This document shows, piece after piece, positions 22,366-34,761 of a stretch of DNA of 64,000 bases. Numbering within the stretch: position 1 is the stretch's first letter; each line of letters opens with the position of its first letter. The DNA is taken from the NCBI GenBank assembly GCA_028753945.1, contig JAPNXP010000016.1, forward strand, positions 1,116,001 through 1,180,000, given 5' to 3'. The DNA comes from Hexactinellida sp. DTS-2022 (taxonomy: Eukaryota; Porifera; Hexactinellida). Made by a program: the position numbers and the translations under genes. The notes under the pieces were generated by a model that was not told where the DNA came from, made no database searches, and saw only the letters and a program-made list of their open reading frames with translations.

Positions 22366-23415
22366 ATGGCTTTTGCTCTTTTTTTGCTTGAAGATGAATA
22401 TCTTGCGCTTAGTTTAACCAATCAAAGAGTTTTCAGAGATAGGAGGAATCCACTGGATTCATACAATGATATCGAATTTATAAGCCGTTACAGGATAACT
22501 CGAGTTATCTTTTGGCAGCTATACGATAAAATTGTGGAATCTCTTCATCGGAGTACTGCAAGATCACATTCAATACCAACTACCACCCAACTAGGTGTGG
22601 CGTTACAATTTATGGCAACCGGTACATTTCAGACTGTAATCGCAACTGCCCATGGTATATCTCAGCCTTCTGTATCTAGATGTATTGCAGCCGTAACAGA
22701 TGCACTTTCCAGGGTGGCTAAGGATTATATACAATTTCCTAACCAGATGAAACAAACCCAACAACAGGAAGCGTTTTTACAGAAGAGCGGATTTCATTTG
22801 GTGCTTGGATGTATAGATGGTACGCATGTATCCATCGTTGCACCTTCAAATAACGAAGAGATTTATGTAAATCGAAAGAATACACATTCGATTAACATAC
22901 AAGCTATATGTGATAGCGAATTAAAATTCATTGATGTGGTAGCAAAGTGGCCTGGAAGCACACATGATGCATTTATATGGCGAATGTCTGGAATCAATCA
23001 GAGAATTTCCAGCGGTGATGTCCCAATTGTAAATGGATGGTTTTTAGGAGATAGCGGGTATCCATTACGTCCTAATCTACTCACTCCAATATTGTCTCCT
23101 GAAACCCCCAGCGAAAGGAGATATAACCGTTCATTCCTGAGGACCCGTAAAACCATCGAATGTGCTTTTGGCCTTTGGAAAAGTCGATGGAGATCTATGG
23201 ACAAGACTGGAGGATCACTATGCTACAGTCCAGAAAGAGTTTGTCGCTTAGTTGTAGCAACGATGGTTTTACATAATATATGCATTCAACATGGCTTGCA
23301 ATGGGAAATTGAATTGCCTGTTGGAGCTGAAGAGCATGAAGTGGCCTTAGACGTAGTTCCTACTACAAGCGGACAGTCAGTCCGTCAATCAGTTTTAAAT
23401 AATTTAGTTAATTAA
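22366..23415 (+). CDS. PIF/Harbinger DDE transposase (HARBI1-like)
   Basis: A 349-residue uninterrupted protein that would cut and paste the surrounding element. It has an N-terminal region, a helix-turn-helix-like stretch around residues 80-106, and the DDE_Tnp_4 catalytic domain. The catalytic motifs are visible: D151 in CIDGTHV, D201 in WPGSTHD, D229 in LGDSGYP and E265 in TIECAFG. Length is normal for HARBI1-like transposases. The ATG at 22366 follows AT-rich DNA and gives the full family N-terminus. It faces the Myb-like gene, separated by about 145 bp. No stops or frame changes are seen, so it is either recently active or under selection. I infer nuclear entry and TIR binding depend on the Myb-like partner, as known for this superfamily. 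Confidence 0.95.
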   Translation: MAFALFLLEDEYLALSLTNQRVFRDRRNPLDSYNDIEFISRYRITRVIFWQLYDKIVESLHRSTARSHSIPTTTQLGVALQFMATGTFQTVIATAHGISQPSVSRCIAAVTDALSRVAKDYIQFPNQMKQTQQQEAFLQKSGFHLVLGCIDGTHVSIVAPSNNEEIYVNRKNTHSINIQAICDSELKFIDVVAKWPGSTHDAFIWRMSGINQRISSGDVPIVNGWFLGDSGYPLRPNLLTPILSPETPSERRYNRSFLRTRKTIECAFGLWKSRWRSMDKTGGSLCYSPERVCRLVVATMVLHNICIQHGLQWEIELPVGAEEHEVALDVVPTTSGQSVRQSVLNNLVN

Positions 23416-23560
23416 TATACTACTTGTGGAATGGAATACATAAAGCATAGACATATAGTAGTTGTAGACTAATAATGTATTTATAATTATCAGTTAAGGT
23501 TCTTTAATCACTAAAATACTAATTCTTGGAATTTAGTTATACTACTCCAATCAACGATGC

Positions 23561-24394
23561 TTAATCTTTATCCTGTTGCGGGTAAAATGGATGAAGTGGA
23601 GGGAAATATGGTTGCTGATGACATCCCTGTAGCAAATGACTAGACTGCTGTAAAGGTGGGGGAATATGTTGCATTCCAGCAGAATAGATATTGGACATTA
23701 GGCAAATTAGCTTGTTCTGGTTTGAAACCATCAATTCCAAATTATCGGCAATTCTATCCATTTTACTGTCGATATTCTCAGCTAAATCTTCAATTTTCGA
23801 ATTAATGCTCTTCAGTAAGCCTAATTTAGCAACCTCATTTTGCAGAATGCTTTCCTTAACAGAATCAGTGTTTAATTCTTCAGTAAATCTCCTTTTTCTG
23901 GGAGGGTTCACATCTAGTCCATACTCGGAACCCGATTGTGATGGTATTGAAGCTGCAATAGGACTTGTAATCATTAAATCAACATCACTCGATGGACAGT
24001 TACTTCCCAATGAAAGATCAATTCCTGAAGAGATTCCCTCAAATGTTTCCACCCCCTTGATAGCCTTAATTTTCAATTCAAACTCTGTAAGTCCAGCTTC
24101 AGCTGGTCCACCACCTGTTTTCCTAGCAGAATCCAATTTGTCGCTAATGATAGGCTTGTTCTTCACCAAAATGTTGCTCCATTTTTTGAACACATCATCC
24201 TTGCTTCTGATGTTTCCATGTTCTCGAGAAATGGTAGTAGCAATACTTTCCCAAATAGCGCTTTTTTCATCAAAGGTTAAGGACGAACTTAATGCTCCAA
24301 ATAATTTGGCCTTATTCTCCAAAATTAGATCTATGAGAGTATTATTTTCCTGGATTGAAAAGTTCTTTGATCGAGTCTTGCTGCTGATATCCAT
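23561..24394 (-). CDS. Harbinger Myb/SANT-like accessory protein (NAIF1-like)
   Basis: A 277-residue open protein on the - strand, convergent with the transposase. Residues ~10-80 form a Myb/SANT-like (MADF-type) DNA-binding segment, with W48 and W72 and basic residues. A basic PPRKRR patch after the middle could serve nuclear import. A heptad-like region near residues 190-240 (LGLLKSINSKIEDLAENI and on) predicts a coiled coil. The tail is rich in Pro, Gln and His. In PIF/Harbinger elements this second protein binds the transposon ends and carries the transposase into the nucleus. Intact from ATG (24394) to stop. Confidence 0.9.
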   Translation of the reverse strand: MDISSKTRSKNFSIQENNTLIDLILENKAKLFGALSSSLTFDEKSAIWESIATTISREHGNIRSKDDVFKKWSNILVKNKPIISDKLDSARKTGGGPAEAGLTEFELKIKAIKGVETFEGISSGIDLSLGSNCPSSDVDLMITSPIAASIPSQSGSEYGLDVNPPRKRRFTEELNTDSVKESILQNEVAKLGLLKSINSKIEDLAENIDSKMDRIADNLELMVSNQNKLICLMSNIYSAGMQHIPPPLQQSSHLLQGCHQQPYFPPLHPFYPQQDKD

Positions 24395-24915
24395 TATGTC
24401 GTGATAAATGGTAGGATTTTACGTCTTATATTTTGTGGATTTATTTATATGTATTTTCCCTGCTAATCGAACAGTGCTCCCATCACTACCACACTGCTAT
24501 AATTGTACATGAAAAATCATCTATCTCGGAAATGTTTGTGAAGGTGTTACCATCATTGTATACTTCATTAATTGTAATTCAAATAGGAATGTTTATGATG
24601 GTAAAACATCAAATAAAAGCAAATTTGATAAGTTAAGTCACCTTCGTACTAGACTTTAATAAATACTTAGTTTCGAAAGGAAAACTAAGTAATAACTAAG
24701 TATTTACATAGTTTTTCGATATAAACTAAGTAAAAACTAAGTTTTTACTTAGTTTTCCTTTGTGAATACGAACTTAGTTTTTGCTATCTAAGCTACCCAA
24801 ATACTTAGTTATAACTTAGTTTTGACTTAGTTTTAGATAAATACTAAGTAAAAACTAAGTTTTACTTAGTTTTAACAATACTTAAGTTTAAGTAGTTTAG
24901 TGAATAAGGCCCCTG

Positions 24916-27725
24916 GTCCTTTGGAAAAATATTGCAACCAGGTCCTCTACAGGGCCTTATCAGGTAATTTTAGTGCATTTAAAGTCTTTTCTGGTCCTTT
25001 TCAGGTTTCTTTCCAGTCATTTCAGGTCTCAGTTCGTTTGACGTCTTTTTCACATCATTTCAAGGATTAAGATCATTTAACAGTATTCCTGATGGCATTT
25101 CCCGAAAAAAAAAAATTATTCGACTTTTCCAATTTTCTTTCCCGATATATGAGCTTTTTAGTAGAGCGGACCTTTGGATTCACCACTTCCAATGATTCTC
25201 TTTACTGTATTCCCCAAAATTGGAAAGATTGGTGTCAACATAACAATTTCCATGTTTCTCTGACAAAAATAATATTACAAAAGTGAAAATTTGAAACTTT
25301 ATGGCCTATCATCTCATTCGAGGGTACGATTTCTTTCTTTTCTCAGACACCCAAGCACCTAAATCAAAATATACGTATGCAAAATGCTTGCAATATCCGA
25401 CTTCCTATCCGTCCATAATACATTTTGTGACCCTAACACCCGCCGTTTTCAAAATGACCATATATGGGCATAAAAATGTGCCCATTTTTTTTACACGTAG
25501 CCATTTTTCCTATTGTGTTGAAGCTTTGTTAGTAGTTTGAAGACTGGTGTATATGGCTAGCCAGAATAATTTCTCCGGCCACCAGGTGCTGAGCATGTGT
25601 TAGGCATCTAAATAAATTAATAGTGACGATTAATCGAATTCAAGATGATAGGAAAATAACTAGATCAAAAAGAAGATCTGCTGCTATTAACAACAATTTT
25701 TCTGAAAACTCTCATGAAATTCTTATACTTTAAAGCAGGGGGTTTCAATCTTCTCAGAACCATGACCTACTTTATAATATTTTGAAGTGTTTGCGTCCCT
25801 TCCCATGAAAGTAGTAATCAAAACTCAAAATCTATGATAAATGTACTTTTCTCGTTTTTGATACAATGCAGTGTATTCCAAAATAATTTATATTACGTAT
25901 ATTTTTAGTTTTAATGTGATTTTTGATACTGTTTTCATTAACTTTTACAATTCTCGGCCCAGCATATATCTGGTTCAATTCTATATGCACTATTGAAGTA
26001 TTGACAATATTCACCAATATGTCCCACTTTCCGCAACCACTAAAAACTCCCTTGTAGATATAAAATGCACTTTAAATAAAAGTTGAAACTAGTATATAAT
26101 TAGATTTTACCATTTACTGAATTTGATGTGAGGAAATATTTGGAATTGGCGCCCCCATATTGCACAAACTAAGGCCATATTTAATATTAGTTAAGTGTCA
26201 AAAATTAATTATTTATCCATACATGTAGATTGTAATCAGTTTCACTATTCAATATTCAACCATAATTGTTAAAATTGTATTAAATATTTTATGGTATCAA
26301 CCATAAGTGTAAATATTGTTTGATCAAAAATCATAACCTCAAGTGCAAATTAGACGGTCACTTTTCACCTTCATACTAATTTTCTAATCAACTAATGAAT
26401 TAGTATTCGGTTGACCAACCTATAAAATTGATCTGTTTGTATTAATTTCGCCACAAAACAAGCTGGTGGCTCTGTGAAAATTAACGTGACTAAAAACATT
26501 ATTTACCATTGGAAACTCATTTTTTGTTATCATGTTTTCTCAAAACTCCCCTCTAAGCACTTCACAACAGATAAAGACAAGCAAATAAAGAAGCAGAAAT
26601 CCTTATTGTTGTTCTAGTCATTTAGATTTGTTGACAATTAGGTGAGATATATTGAAATCTCAATGTTGATCACGTTCTTTTTAGTAGAGCACGGTAAAGG
26701 CTTACATTCGAGAGTCGAGACGAAGACTGAGTGTCATGTGAGTTGAAATATAGAAATTAATTCAGGAATCATTTTTAACCAAATGGTGTCGTTTAATAAT
26801 TAAGTGTTCCTACTTCTTATCTCGATTTCATGGTTATCTGAATAATGGGTCGTGGACCCTATCGATGTTCTTATAATCCTGAAAATCATACTTCCATCAA
26901 TATTCTAAATGTGATAATGATATTGCACAGAACTCCATCTAACTCTTGTTTACACGCCCGTATACTACTGATAAAGGCTCAAATTTCAAATGCGCCTCTC
27001 ATTCTAAACCTCATAGTTATTTGCATGCCACCTTGTACTAGTTAGCACAATTGAAAAGCCATGCAGTTTGAAGTTCATGTACGTATATATCGTTTATGCA
27101 TTGAGAAAACTTTGAATCAAGCTTTTGAGATTCAATCACAACTGCCAACAACATTAAAATACTTAGGGAATATAGAAGACTTTCCATTTTGTTTTTCTCT
27201 TTTCTGGGGACTTGAGTAAAAAATCTACGTATCGAGATTCTATTCATACTAAAGTCCCCCTGCTCACATTTAATTGACATAATTTTAAAAAATCACAACT
27301 TGAAAATATTTTAATATTTTTTATTTACGAGGTTCAGAGAGTAACTACACATCGACCGCGAAGCGATTATAGTATCTTTGTAACCAAGCGCGAAGCGTCC
27401 GGGCATGCAAACTCGCTATTACATTATCAAAAGTTCATTTATTATTAATCAAGATTAACTTATTATTCAGAAACTGAGCACCAGACCGTACCTGTGTCCT
27501 GTACAATCAGACAGCTGCAACAATTGATCACACTTTGAGTTTGTTATGTTATGTGAATGCCCACTTTGTTTCACACTTTTCTTCTGAGTTTTTTTTAACT
27601 TAAGTTTCCAAAATATGAACTAAATGTTGCATAGTTTTTTGTATTCCAATTCACCTACATCGAAACATTATATCTACCACTTAGTTTTCTGTATTTTATA
27701 TTATTACTTTGTCCCAACTTAATAG
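24916..27725. other. Gene-free region upstream of the first visible exon
   Basis: AT-rich. Around 24930-25080 there are repeated 'tttcaggt' motifs. The interval 26085-26450 resembles RL/spacer modules (GGAAT..GGCGCCCCCATAT, and ATCATAACCTCAAGTGCAAA). Earlier exons of the host gene may lie here but I could not find one with acceptable splice signals. Confidence 0.45.
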
Positions 27726-27910
27726 ATCCCAATTTTGCGAGAAATCGCGTTACTTTTATTCCGAAGACTTTAAACGAAAAAGTTTGCCTTCTGATGGAGA
27801 TTCTGGAGTTGCATTTGATCACCATAAGAGAAGTATGGTATTTAGTGGTTATAATAGCTTATTATCGGTTGAACCTTCAAATCCAGATCTCTCTATTTCA
27901 ACAACATCTG
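27726..27910 (+). CDS. Host gene exon A (unrecognised protein)
   Basis: Open between an AATAG acceptor and a CATCTG|GTATAT donor. It starts with the last base of a codon and ends with the first base of one (185 nt). The encoded segment is hydrophilic and Ser-rich, with FCEKSRYFYSEDF near its start. Phase agrees with exon B at 40585 (the shared codon is Asp). No domain is recognised. At least one earlier exon is needed because there is no start codon here. Confidence 0.6.
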
Positions 27911-27974
27911 GTATATATTTTGTAATCTTTATTTTTAATTTATTATATTCAAACAATGCTGTATATATTTACTA

Positions 27975-28154
27975 CATTCGAACCTCGTTAATACCAACAC
28001 GGTTAATACGAATTTCCGGTTAGGTTAGTACGAACACATTTATGGATGCTTAAAGGGATTTTCAATACATTGACATTGGTAAATACGAATTCCTGATAAG
28101 GCGAGCAAATTTTTACAGTCCTTCTTTGGTGTTCGTATTAACAATGTTATACTG
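27975..28154. mobile_element. mariner-like MITE (TA target)
   Basis: Ends CATTCGAACCTCGTTAATAC and inverted GTATTAACAATGTTATACTG next to TA. It lies in the intron 65 bp after exon A. Confidence 0.8.
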
Positions 28155-28305
28155 TATATGCTATATACTTGCGAGCTTCTCCAGCTAGATGCTTCACAAT
28201 GCAACTCAACTATGCAACAACAGTTTGACGTGTGTTTTGTAATTTCTAGACATCTATCGAAAATTTGTTAGCATTAATTATTTGTTTTATTGAATTTTCG
28301 ATTTA

Positions 28306-28850
28306 TACTGCGCCGACTATACTATAGTGGCCCATTTCTAAAATGACTGCCTTGGTTAGTTAGTTTGTTTGTTTGTGTGTTCGTTACCAGAGTTCTATAG
28401 AGAATCATCTGAAATTTCAGGGAAGGTGTCATTTCGAGTTCTGGTGCACCTGAGGTCACGATTTTTATTACATAATTTTATAGCATCATCAACATCTGGT
28501 GAAATTTGTCCGGAACATAACTAAAAATGTGATTAGTGACCCAAAATATATTTTCACTAATTTGGGAGAATTCAATTCTACACCTTTTGGGCAGTTCAGA
28601 AATTTTTATTTTATCTTAGCTTGTGCCATTATTTAGTTTTAATAATATCCGTTGTTTACTAACACTTCTGTTCATTTTAAAGTGTTAAATCTAATTACTA
28701 TATTGTTTTATTTTTCTAATTATTACTAAGATTACTTTATATATTCCATAACAACGACAGATCATGTGAGTATATTTCCTATGCGATAATTATCTCGCGT
28801 AATTAACACACTGACGTATTTAATTCTGATGAATTCAGTTTGTATTTAAC
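28306..28850 (+). repeat. Palindrome A plus RL repeat, copy at 28 kb
   Basis: Palindrome A (28306-28360) is followed by the RL 5' part: 'gaggtcacgattttt', 'gtttactaacacttctgtt', 'ataacaacgacagat', 'ctgacgtatttaatt'. Same order as 48323-48885. Confidence 0.75.
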
Positions 28851-29290
28851 ATTTAGAGACGTTTCTATTTTGTTAATTGGGATTAACAAGTGCACTGAAT
28901 TCAAATATTTATCAATATATGATGTATGTTTTATTTTCATAAATTTTTTGTTCGATTATTATTATTATATTTCCCAAAATATTTTCCCCCCTGTATTCCT
29001 CAACTGCGGTGTTAAGCGAGTTGTCAATGTATTTCCGTGTGTTTCAATCTCTCAGTTTCTAGTTGTGATGAATAGTTCTCCAGACCTGATTTTGGCATCA
29101 TGATCAAGTGTGTGGTCAGGATTTTGTTAACATTGGCGCACCACCTTTAACAAGGGCGCATTTATAGTAATAATATATATGATGGTTTCAACTCATTCTT
29201 TTAATTTAAAATGCATTGTAAGTGAGCGCCTCATCGGACATCAGGGTTAAAGATAGGTTAGAAACGGAGTACCTTAGTCACGATGTCGGA

Positions 29291-30685
29291 GTGCCAGCGG
29301 TCCCCCCGTGTCAGATGTCCCCCCGGACTTGTGGCCCTTGGGTCAGATGTCTCCCGGACATGTAGCCCTAGGGACAGTGGTCCCCCTTAGGGTCAGATGT
29401 CCCCCCTCGGACTCCTCACCCTTGGGTCAGATGTCCCCCTCGGACTCTTCACCCTTGGGTCAGATGTCCCCCCGGGCCAGTGGCCCTACGGCTAGCTGTC
29501 CCACCGGACCTATTACACTAGGGTCAGCTGTCCCCCCGTACCTGTGGCCCAGGGTTTTACACGCCTTAATTTTTTTACTCGCCATAAGCTTTTTTTTTTT
29601 TTTAATTTTAAGAAAAAATAGTATGGCGAGTATCATAAATGAAAAAAGCGAAATATAAAAATTAAGGCGTGTAAAACTTAAGGAAAGTAAATATTTAGTG
29701 AACAATAGATATTCGAAACAAGTGCTTTTTGAAAGTTTAATTAATTAACCCAATTAGTGGCAAAGGTGAATATTTTATTAAAAATCTTATATAAGGAAAA
29801 AGCTAATAATGGTGTTTTACATATAGTAAACAGTAATTGTGCAAAGTATAATTTGAAAAATTGTGGCTAATCAACATTTATTCATACTTAAATGGATTAA
29901 AGGTTGTTATATGATGAGTAAAGCAATTGGGCTATGACTGAAAAAAGAGTAAGGCGAGTAAACCAATTGGGGTAGGATCGAAAAGAAACTAAGGCGAGTA
30001 AACCTAGAGGGGTAATTCTGAAAAAAAATAAGTCTAGTAAATCAGTTGGAGCTCGGACGAAAAAAAATATGGCGAGTAGATATGAATGACCAAAATTAAG
30101 GCGCCTTAATTTTTACACTCATTTTTTAGAACCCTGCTGTGGCCCTAGTGTCAGTAGTCCCCCCTCAGGGTCAGATGTTCCCCCCCTCGGACTCCTCACC
30201 CTAGGGTCAGATGTCCCCCCGGACTTGTGGCCCTAGTGTCAGCTGTCCCCCCGGACCTGTGAACCTAGTGTCAGCTGTCCCCCCGGACCTGTGGCCCTAG
30301 TGTCAGTAGTCCCCCCCTCAGGGTCAGATGTTCCCCCCTCGGACTCCTCACCCTAGGGTCAGATGTCCCCCCGGACCAGTGGCCCTAGGGCTAGCTGTCC
30401 CCCCGGACCTGTGGCTCTAGTGTCAGCTGTCCCCCCGGACCTGTGGCCCTAGTGTCAGTAGTCCCCCCTCAGGGTTAGATGTCCCCAATCGTACTTCTTT
30501 AAATGTAGAATATGAAACTATAGTGATGTGCATTGTAAATTTATTGTTCTAGGTCCCTAGTATTAGTCCGAGTGGTAGACATCTGACCCTGAGGGGGACA
30601 GCTGACACTAGGGCCACATGTCCAGGGGGACAGCTGGCCTTGTGCAATAGGTCCGGGGGGACATATTTGGGGGGACCGCTGGCAC
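29291..30685. repeat. GC-rich satellite fold-back
   Basis: Tandem ~32-bp units (TCAGCTGTCCCCCCGGACCT, then GTGGCCCTAG) fill 29291-29549 and 30137-30491. After a ~75-bp AT-rich centre, a shorter inverted array runs to 30685. The outermost 17 bp, GTGCCAGCGGTCCCCCC, are repeated inverted at both ends. No TSD is visible. Open frames here are a repeat effect. Confidence 0.85.
29550..30136. mobile_element. hAT-like MITE inside the satellite, TSD CTGTGGCC
   Basis: Ends CAGGGTTTTACACGCC and the inverse ending AGAACCCTG. Octamer CTGTGGCC at 29542-29549 and 30137-30144. This octamer is also part of the satellite unit, so the TSD is slightly less decisive. Inside, 'aaggcgagtaaa' motifs repeat about five times. 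Confidence 0.8.
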
Positions 30686-30959
30686 TATGACAACGGCCCT
30701 GACATGGGTAACCTTTTGCACCACTACAAGTTTAAGTTTTTTAAATTATCATCCCTCGCCAAGTTCTGAGGTCATTCTCACCTCTTAAAAAGCTTCAAAA
30801 TTCTCTTATACTCTAAAAATTCGCACTCCTACGAAGTTAAATAGTATGAAAATATGCGTCCTGTCGCGAAGACACGTTCACCTACTAGCATGCACCCGCA
30901 TTAGTCTTCAAATTTCTTAAAATATATTGAACTTATATGGAAAAGCATACCGTGTGTTA

Positions 30960-31390
30960 TATTCCCCACTAGCGCGCTCTGCTTGTTAGGTCCCTCCGCG
31001 CGGCAGACCACAACCAGACAACAATCGTGATTATTTGTTTGAATCCTTCTACCGAAATCATTGCAAAATAGTCTTATTTAGCTATGTGAAATAATTCGAT
31101 TCTGAGTAAGCAATTATAATCTGGTGTGAGCAACATTCTGCATCATTAATGTACATGTTCTATTTAATTTTCAGATTTTTTCTCGTAGAGGGCGCGAAGT
31201 ATGTTCGATTTAAAGAATTTTCACGTTAATCAATATGTGATAATGAAGTCAACTTGATGAGGAGTGAGAAATTTCGAGTGGAGGCCTCAACTTGTTGTCG
31301 AAAAGTTACACCTGTATGCCATATATCAAATTTCGAAAACTTCTAGTATCTCCAATTAACTCGGAACATACAAACAAACTTTATAAATCC
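30960..31390 (+). repeat. Dispersed repeat R1, copy 3
   Basis: Aligns with 1130-1805: GCGCTCTGCTTGTTAG, the segment at 31120-31190, and CCTCAACTTGTTG at 31287. Its terminal hairpin is eroded. Confidence 0.7.
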
Positions 31391-32789
31391 TGGAAATGAA
31401 TTGGTTTGTAGATCCATAATAACTGTATAACTTGAACTTGGGGATTAACCGATTTAGATATTCCATATAGTCCAGCGGCATAGCCATAAAATTTAGACAG
31501 ATTGTTCATCTTTTTGATAAAAGCACAAAAATTTGTACACATGTACTTTGATGTAGTGCGAACATTTTAGGACATTGAGGCTATTTTCAATTACCTATAT
31601 CGGCCATGACAGCTCCCCAAAGTAACCACGTCCGATACTGTTCGCCGGACTTGTCTCCCATAAAAATTGTTCAAATTAAGTTAGATCTTATTTTTATTGT
31701 TGAATTCGGTTTAGAAGTAAAATTTCCGATAATTTGATATATCACATGACCATATTTGGAAGAATTTTCCATAGTAACGCACAGTGGGCATTTTAGGGGT
31801 GTAAGTAGAAATAGGAAAACTATGCTAGATATAATCTAATGGAGTATTATTGACATATAGGTTATCGGTAGCTGCAAACTGAATGGCAATATCAAAAATT
31901 ATATATGTAGTCTCCTAAACGCAGTTCTAGACGATTAATGATAAATCAGTCCTAAATTATATTTAGGTTTGTTAGCACAATTTATTGTTCAACCATGATT
32001 ATTGATTATAATTTTTGAACCTGATATAATTTTTCAAAAATCGTTAAAATCCTAATATATTATGTTTAAAAGTAATTAGGTGACCCCAGTCGCGCCCTTT
32101 CGCGCATCTAGAATACTTGTTAATTGAAGGTATCATCATAAGCTTTCATTTTAAATGTAAAAACCAATGGCTCATGATGGCTCTCAAAAGTTCTTGAACA
32201 ATATTGGAAATTAATAAATGCGTCGGAATCATAAAATTCTGGTCGGAATGTATTATAATTTTAGATTATATATGTAGTTAAAATGCATTAATGTACATTG
32301 ATTTCAATACATGCCAATGACAATGTAAACTTCGTGATAAAGCTAACTTTAATATTTCATCAACATAATATAATTTGTTGAATTTTGTTCGACTTTGATA
32401 CTGGAATTCTAAATCACAAAAATTGCTTTTTTTAGAATTGTTGTACATGATGATCTCAGATTCTCATTACACATAACTCTTGATCTCGAATATTTCTCAG
32501 CACAATAAATTGGATTTCTAGGTTTTATGTATGCTGAAAACGATGTCAATAATATCGAGTCAATCTGGGGTGACAAAAATGCTCTATTTCCACTTGTTTT
32601 CCCACTGTGTAACGCTGGAATGTATCAGGAATGTGTCAAAAATTCCATTCTCCAATTGTGTCCTTACCCAATCGAGTGCCCCCTCTTTCGGCTCCACTCA
32701 ACTACCTGAGTATAATTGTACACATACCGACTCTGTAATGCGTGATTTGATATAATTATTCGAGATTCACCGTGATTTACCATAAATAT
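31391..32789. other. Intronic AT-rich DNA without features
   Basis: No bounded element. The open stretch 32527-32709 lacks convincing splice sites or a recognisable motif. Confidence 0.5.
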
Positions 32790-32975
32790 CGAATAATTTT
32801 ATCAAATCACGTTTTACATGACGGTTATACGAACATTGTCGAGACCTGTATATAATGTTCTTATAATCGGCATAAATTTATAGGTGTATATGGTAACCGT
32901 TTTCTACCAGAATGTTCTTATATCTGGCATGTTCTTATATACGGTGTTCTTATTTCCTGCATCTACTGTAAAATA
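32790..32975. mobile_element. mariner-like MITE of the GATACCGGTTATAAG family, partial
   Basis: Repeated 'gttcttata' motifs and the right end CCTGCATCTACTG followed by TA. Relatives at 55934-56090 and 56813. Confidence 0.6.
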
Positions 32976-33475
32976 CTTTATTTTATTTAAAGGCGCTGTT
33001 GTTTAGTTTATATTTAATTAAAGGGGAATATTAATTATTGATATACAGGACAATATCAATACATAAAAAATTTCATTCCTCCTATCGAGAAAAATCTACA
33101 ATTACTGCTGTGCTGACTGCATTTACATATGGTGTCGAATATTGTGCCTCCAAGGCCCATAAATTTAATTTGCTCTAATCTATAGTGTTTCTATTGACGG
33201 GGAAAATGTCATTATTTAGCCTTGAATTTTTTAACTTTTCTGTTTGCTTGTAGGGTTTCGTGGTCGAAATTGAATGAATATTTTTATTAGAATTTGTCAA
33301 TTACTTGTAGAGTGAGCAAATACAGTACATTAAATAAATATCCGGATTCGTCAGTAACACCATTCCGACAATTGTCCGGATTACCAACCACAAAACGTTT
33401 GCCGAGGGATTTAGTTGGAACATCCTCCTTATTTTTACTTTGATATGTATGGTTATATTATTTAACTAAAAAAAT

Positions 33476-33585
33476 CCAAAATTGCAGCTGTGCCGACACA
33501 TTTCCCTTTGTAGGCACTATATTTTGGTGGCTACTGGCTGGTTAATGGATAGTGCCTCCAAAGGAAAATGCTGTCGCATCACTAT
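33476..33585. repeat. Hairpin B1
   Basis: TTGCAGCTGTGCCGACACAT..CCTTTGTAGGCACTATA and the opposing ATAGTGCCTCCAAAGG arm. The outer part of the right arm is lost. It forms the boundary of the inverted RL copy. Confidence 0.8.
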
Positions 33586-33994
33586 CAAGGTGTTAAATTA
33601 TTTCAGAAAGGTGTTTAAAAAGCCAACGACCCTTAGTGAGTTGGAAGTTTCGTTTTAGCTCACTTCATTGCAAAGATATTCAAGTTTCAGTATAATATAG
33701 TAAGTGATGAGTCAGCATTTTTTATGTGCGTGTTGGGTGATCACCCGACACCAACCAACTCATTCGAAATATAGAATTCACAAAATTGTGAAAAACACAT
33801 TTTTTTGACGATGTCATCATCACCTCAAGGTGTCAAGACCCATTTGTAGAGGTGTTACGTGGCATATGGATCAATTGATAAATTTGAAATTTAGTTTCTA
33901 TCTTCTATAATCTCTGAGATTAATGATATTTAATTAATTAGTATAAATAATTATTAATATTATTTATAATTTAACACCAATTTCAATGTCAACC

Positions 33995-34761
33995 ATGGCC
34001 TACTTAATATACGGCCGTGTATGTCACCGAGAAGGCCAGTTTATAATTTTAATTATAAGCTAAACTATGCCTCCTATTGTTATTATTTGCATTGTACTAT
34101 ATGGGGTAATCAATCATCGCGAGTCCAATGGAAGTACTTGTTAGAGTCTGAGATTTGTGGTTAAGCTTTTTAGGCGCCATTTAATGATTACACCACAAAT
34201 ATACAAATATACAATTCGAGTCTAAAGAACTACGAAAAATGAAGATAATTTGCTAATATACTTAGTATACATTTTCAGAATATAGACTGAGAATGAATAT
34301 ATATAAACCAGCAATTATATACGTTTTATGGAGGAAATAATAAGTTGTACTCGGATAATAATTGTATTTTAGCATGTGGTTGCTTTATAATTTTTCAAAA
34401 AAAATTAGATTGTGCCATTTTGTGATTTAGTAGCCTTTGGGGTATGAAATATATCCCTATTTAGTATTCCTGTTATAAAATTATTATAAAGTAGAAAGAA
34501 AATGAAATTTCTGACATTTGAAATTTTTTAAATTTACCATAAATTGTTAACGTCACCATGAAATGGCGCCTTAACCCCAAATCCCAGATTCTCAAAAGTG
34601 GTTCCTTTAGACTCGCGATGGTTGATTACCCCATATGCCAAATACGAATGCAAATAGTAACAATTGGAGGCATAGTTTAGCTTAGAATTAAAATTAGAAA
34701 CTGGCCTCCTCGTTTCATGGCCTTCTCGGTGACATATTTAGCCGTATATTAAGTAGTCCAT
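33995..34761. mobile_element. Palindromic element, MULE-like, copy 1
   Basis: Begins ATGGCCTACTTAATATACGG and ends with its inverse. Arms of about 200 bp are mirrored. The flanks ATGTCAACC/GTGTCAACT match at 7 of 9 positions. The RL copy at 53945-53985 shows the empty site. Confidence 0.8.

Larger units (their letters stand above)
21964..24912. mobile_element. Apparently complete PIF/Harbinger transposon, TSD CTG
   Basis: TIRs GGGCCTTATTCACTAAACTT and its complement. CTG at 21961-21963 and 24913-24915. Both proteins of the superfamily are present in convergent orientation and open. Both subterminal regions are rich in AACTTAGTTTT-type motifs. Length is 2949 bp. Confidence 0.95.

Noticed and set aside
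29308..29705. Long open frames on both strands in the GC-rich satellite
   Set aside because: Repeated Pro/Ser/Gly-rich peptide from a tandem repeat. The frame is broken by a MITE and there is no start context or family.
32527..32755. Possible extra exon in the long intron
   Set aside because: Cys-rich and open, but no acceptor/donor pair fits, and exons A and B already join in phase without it.
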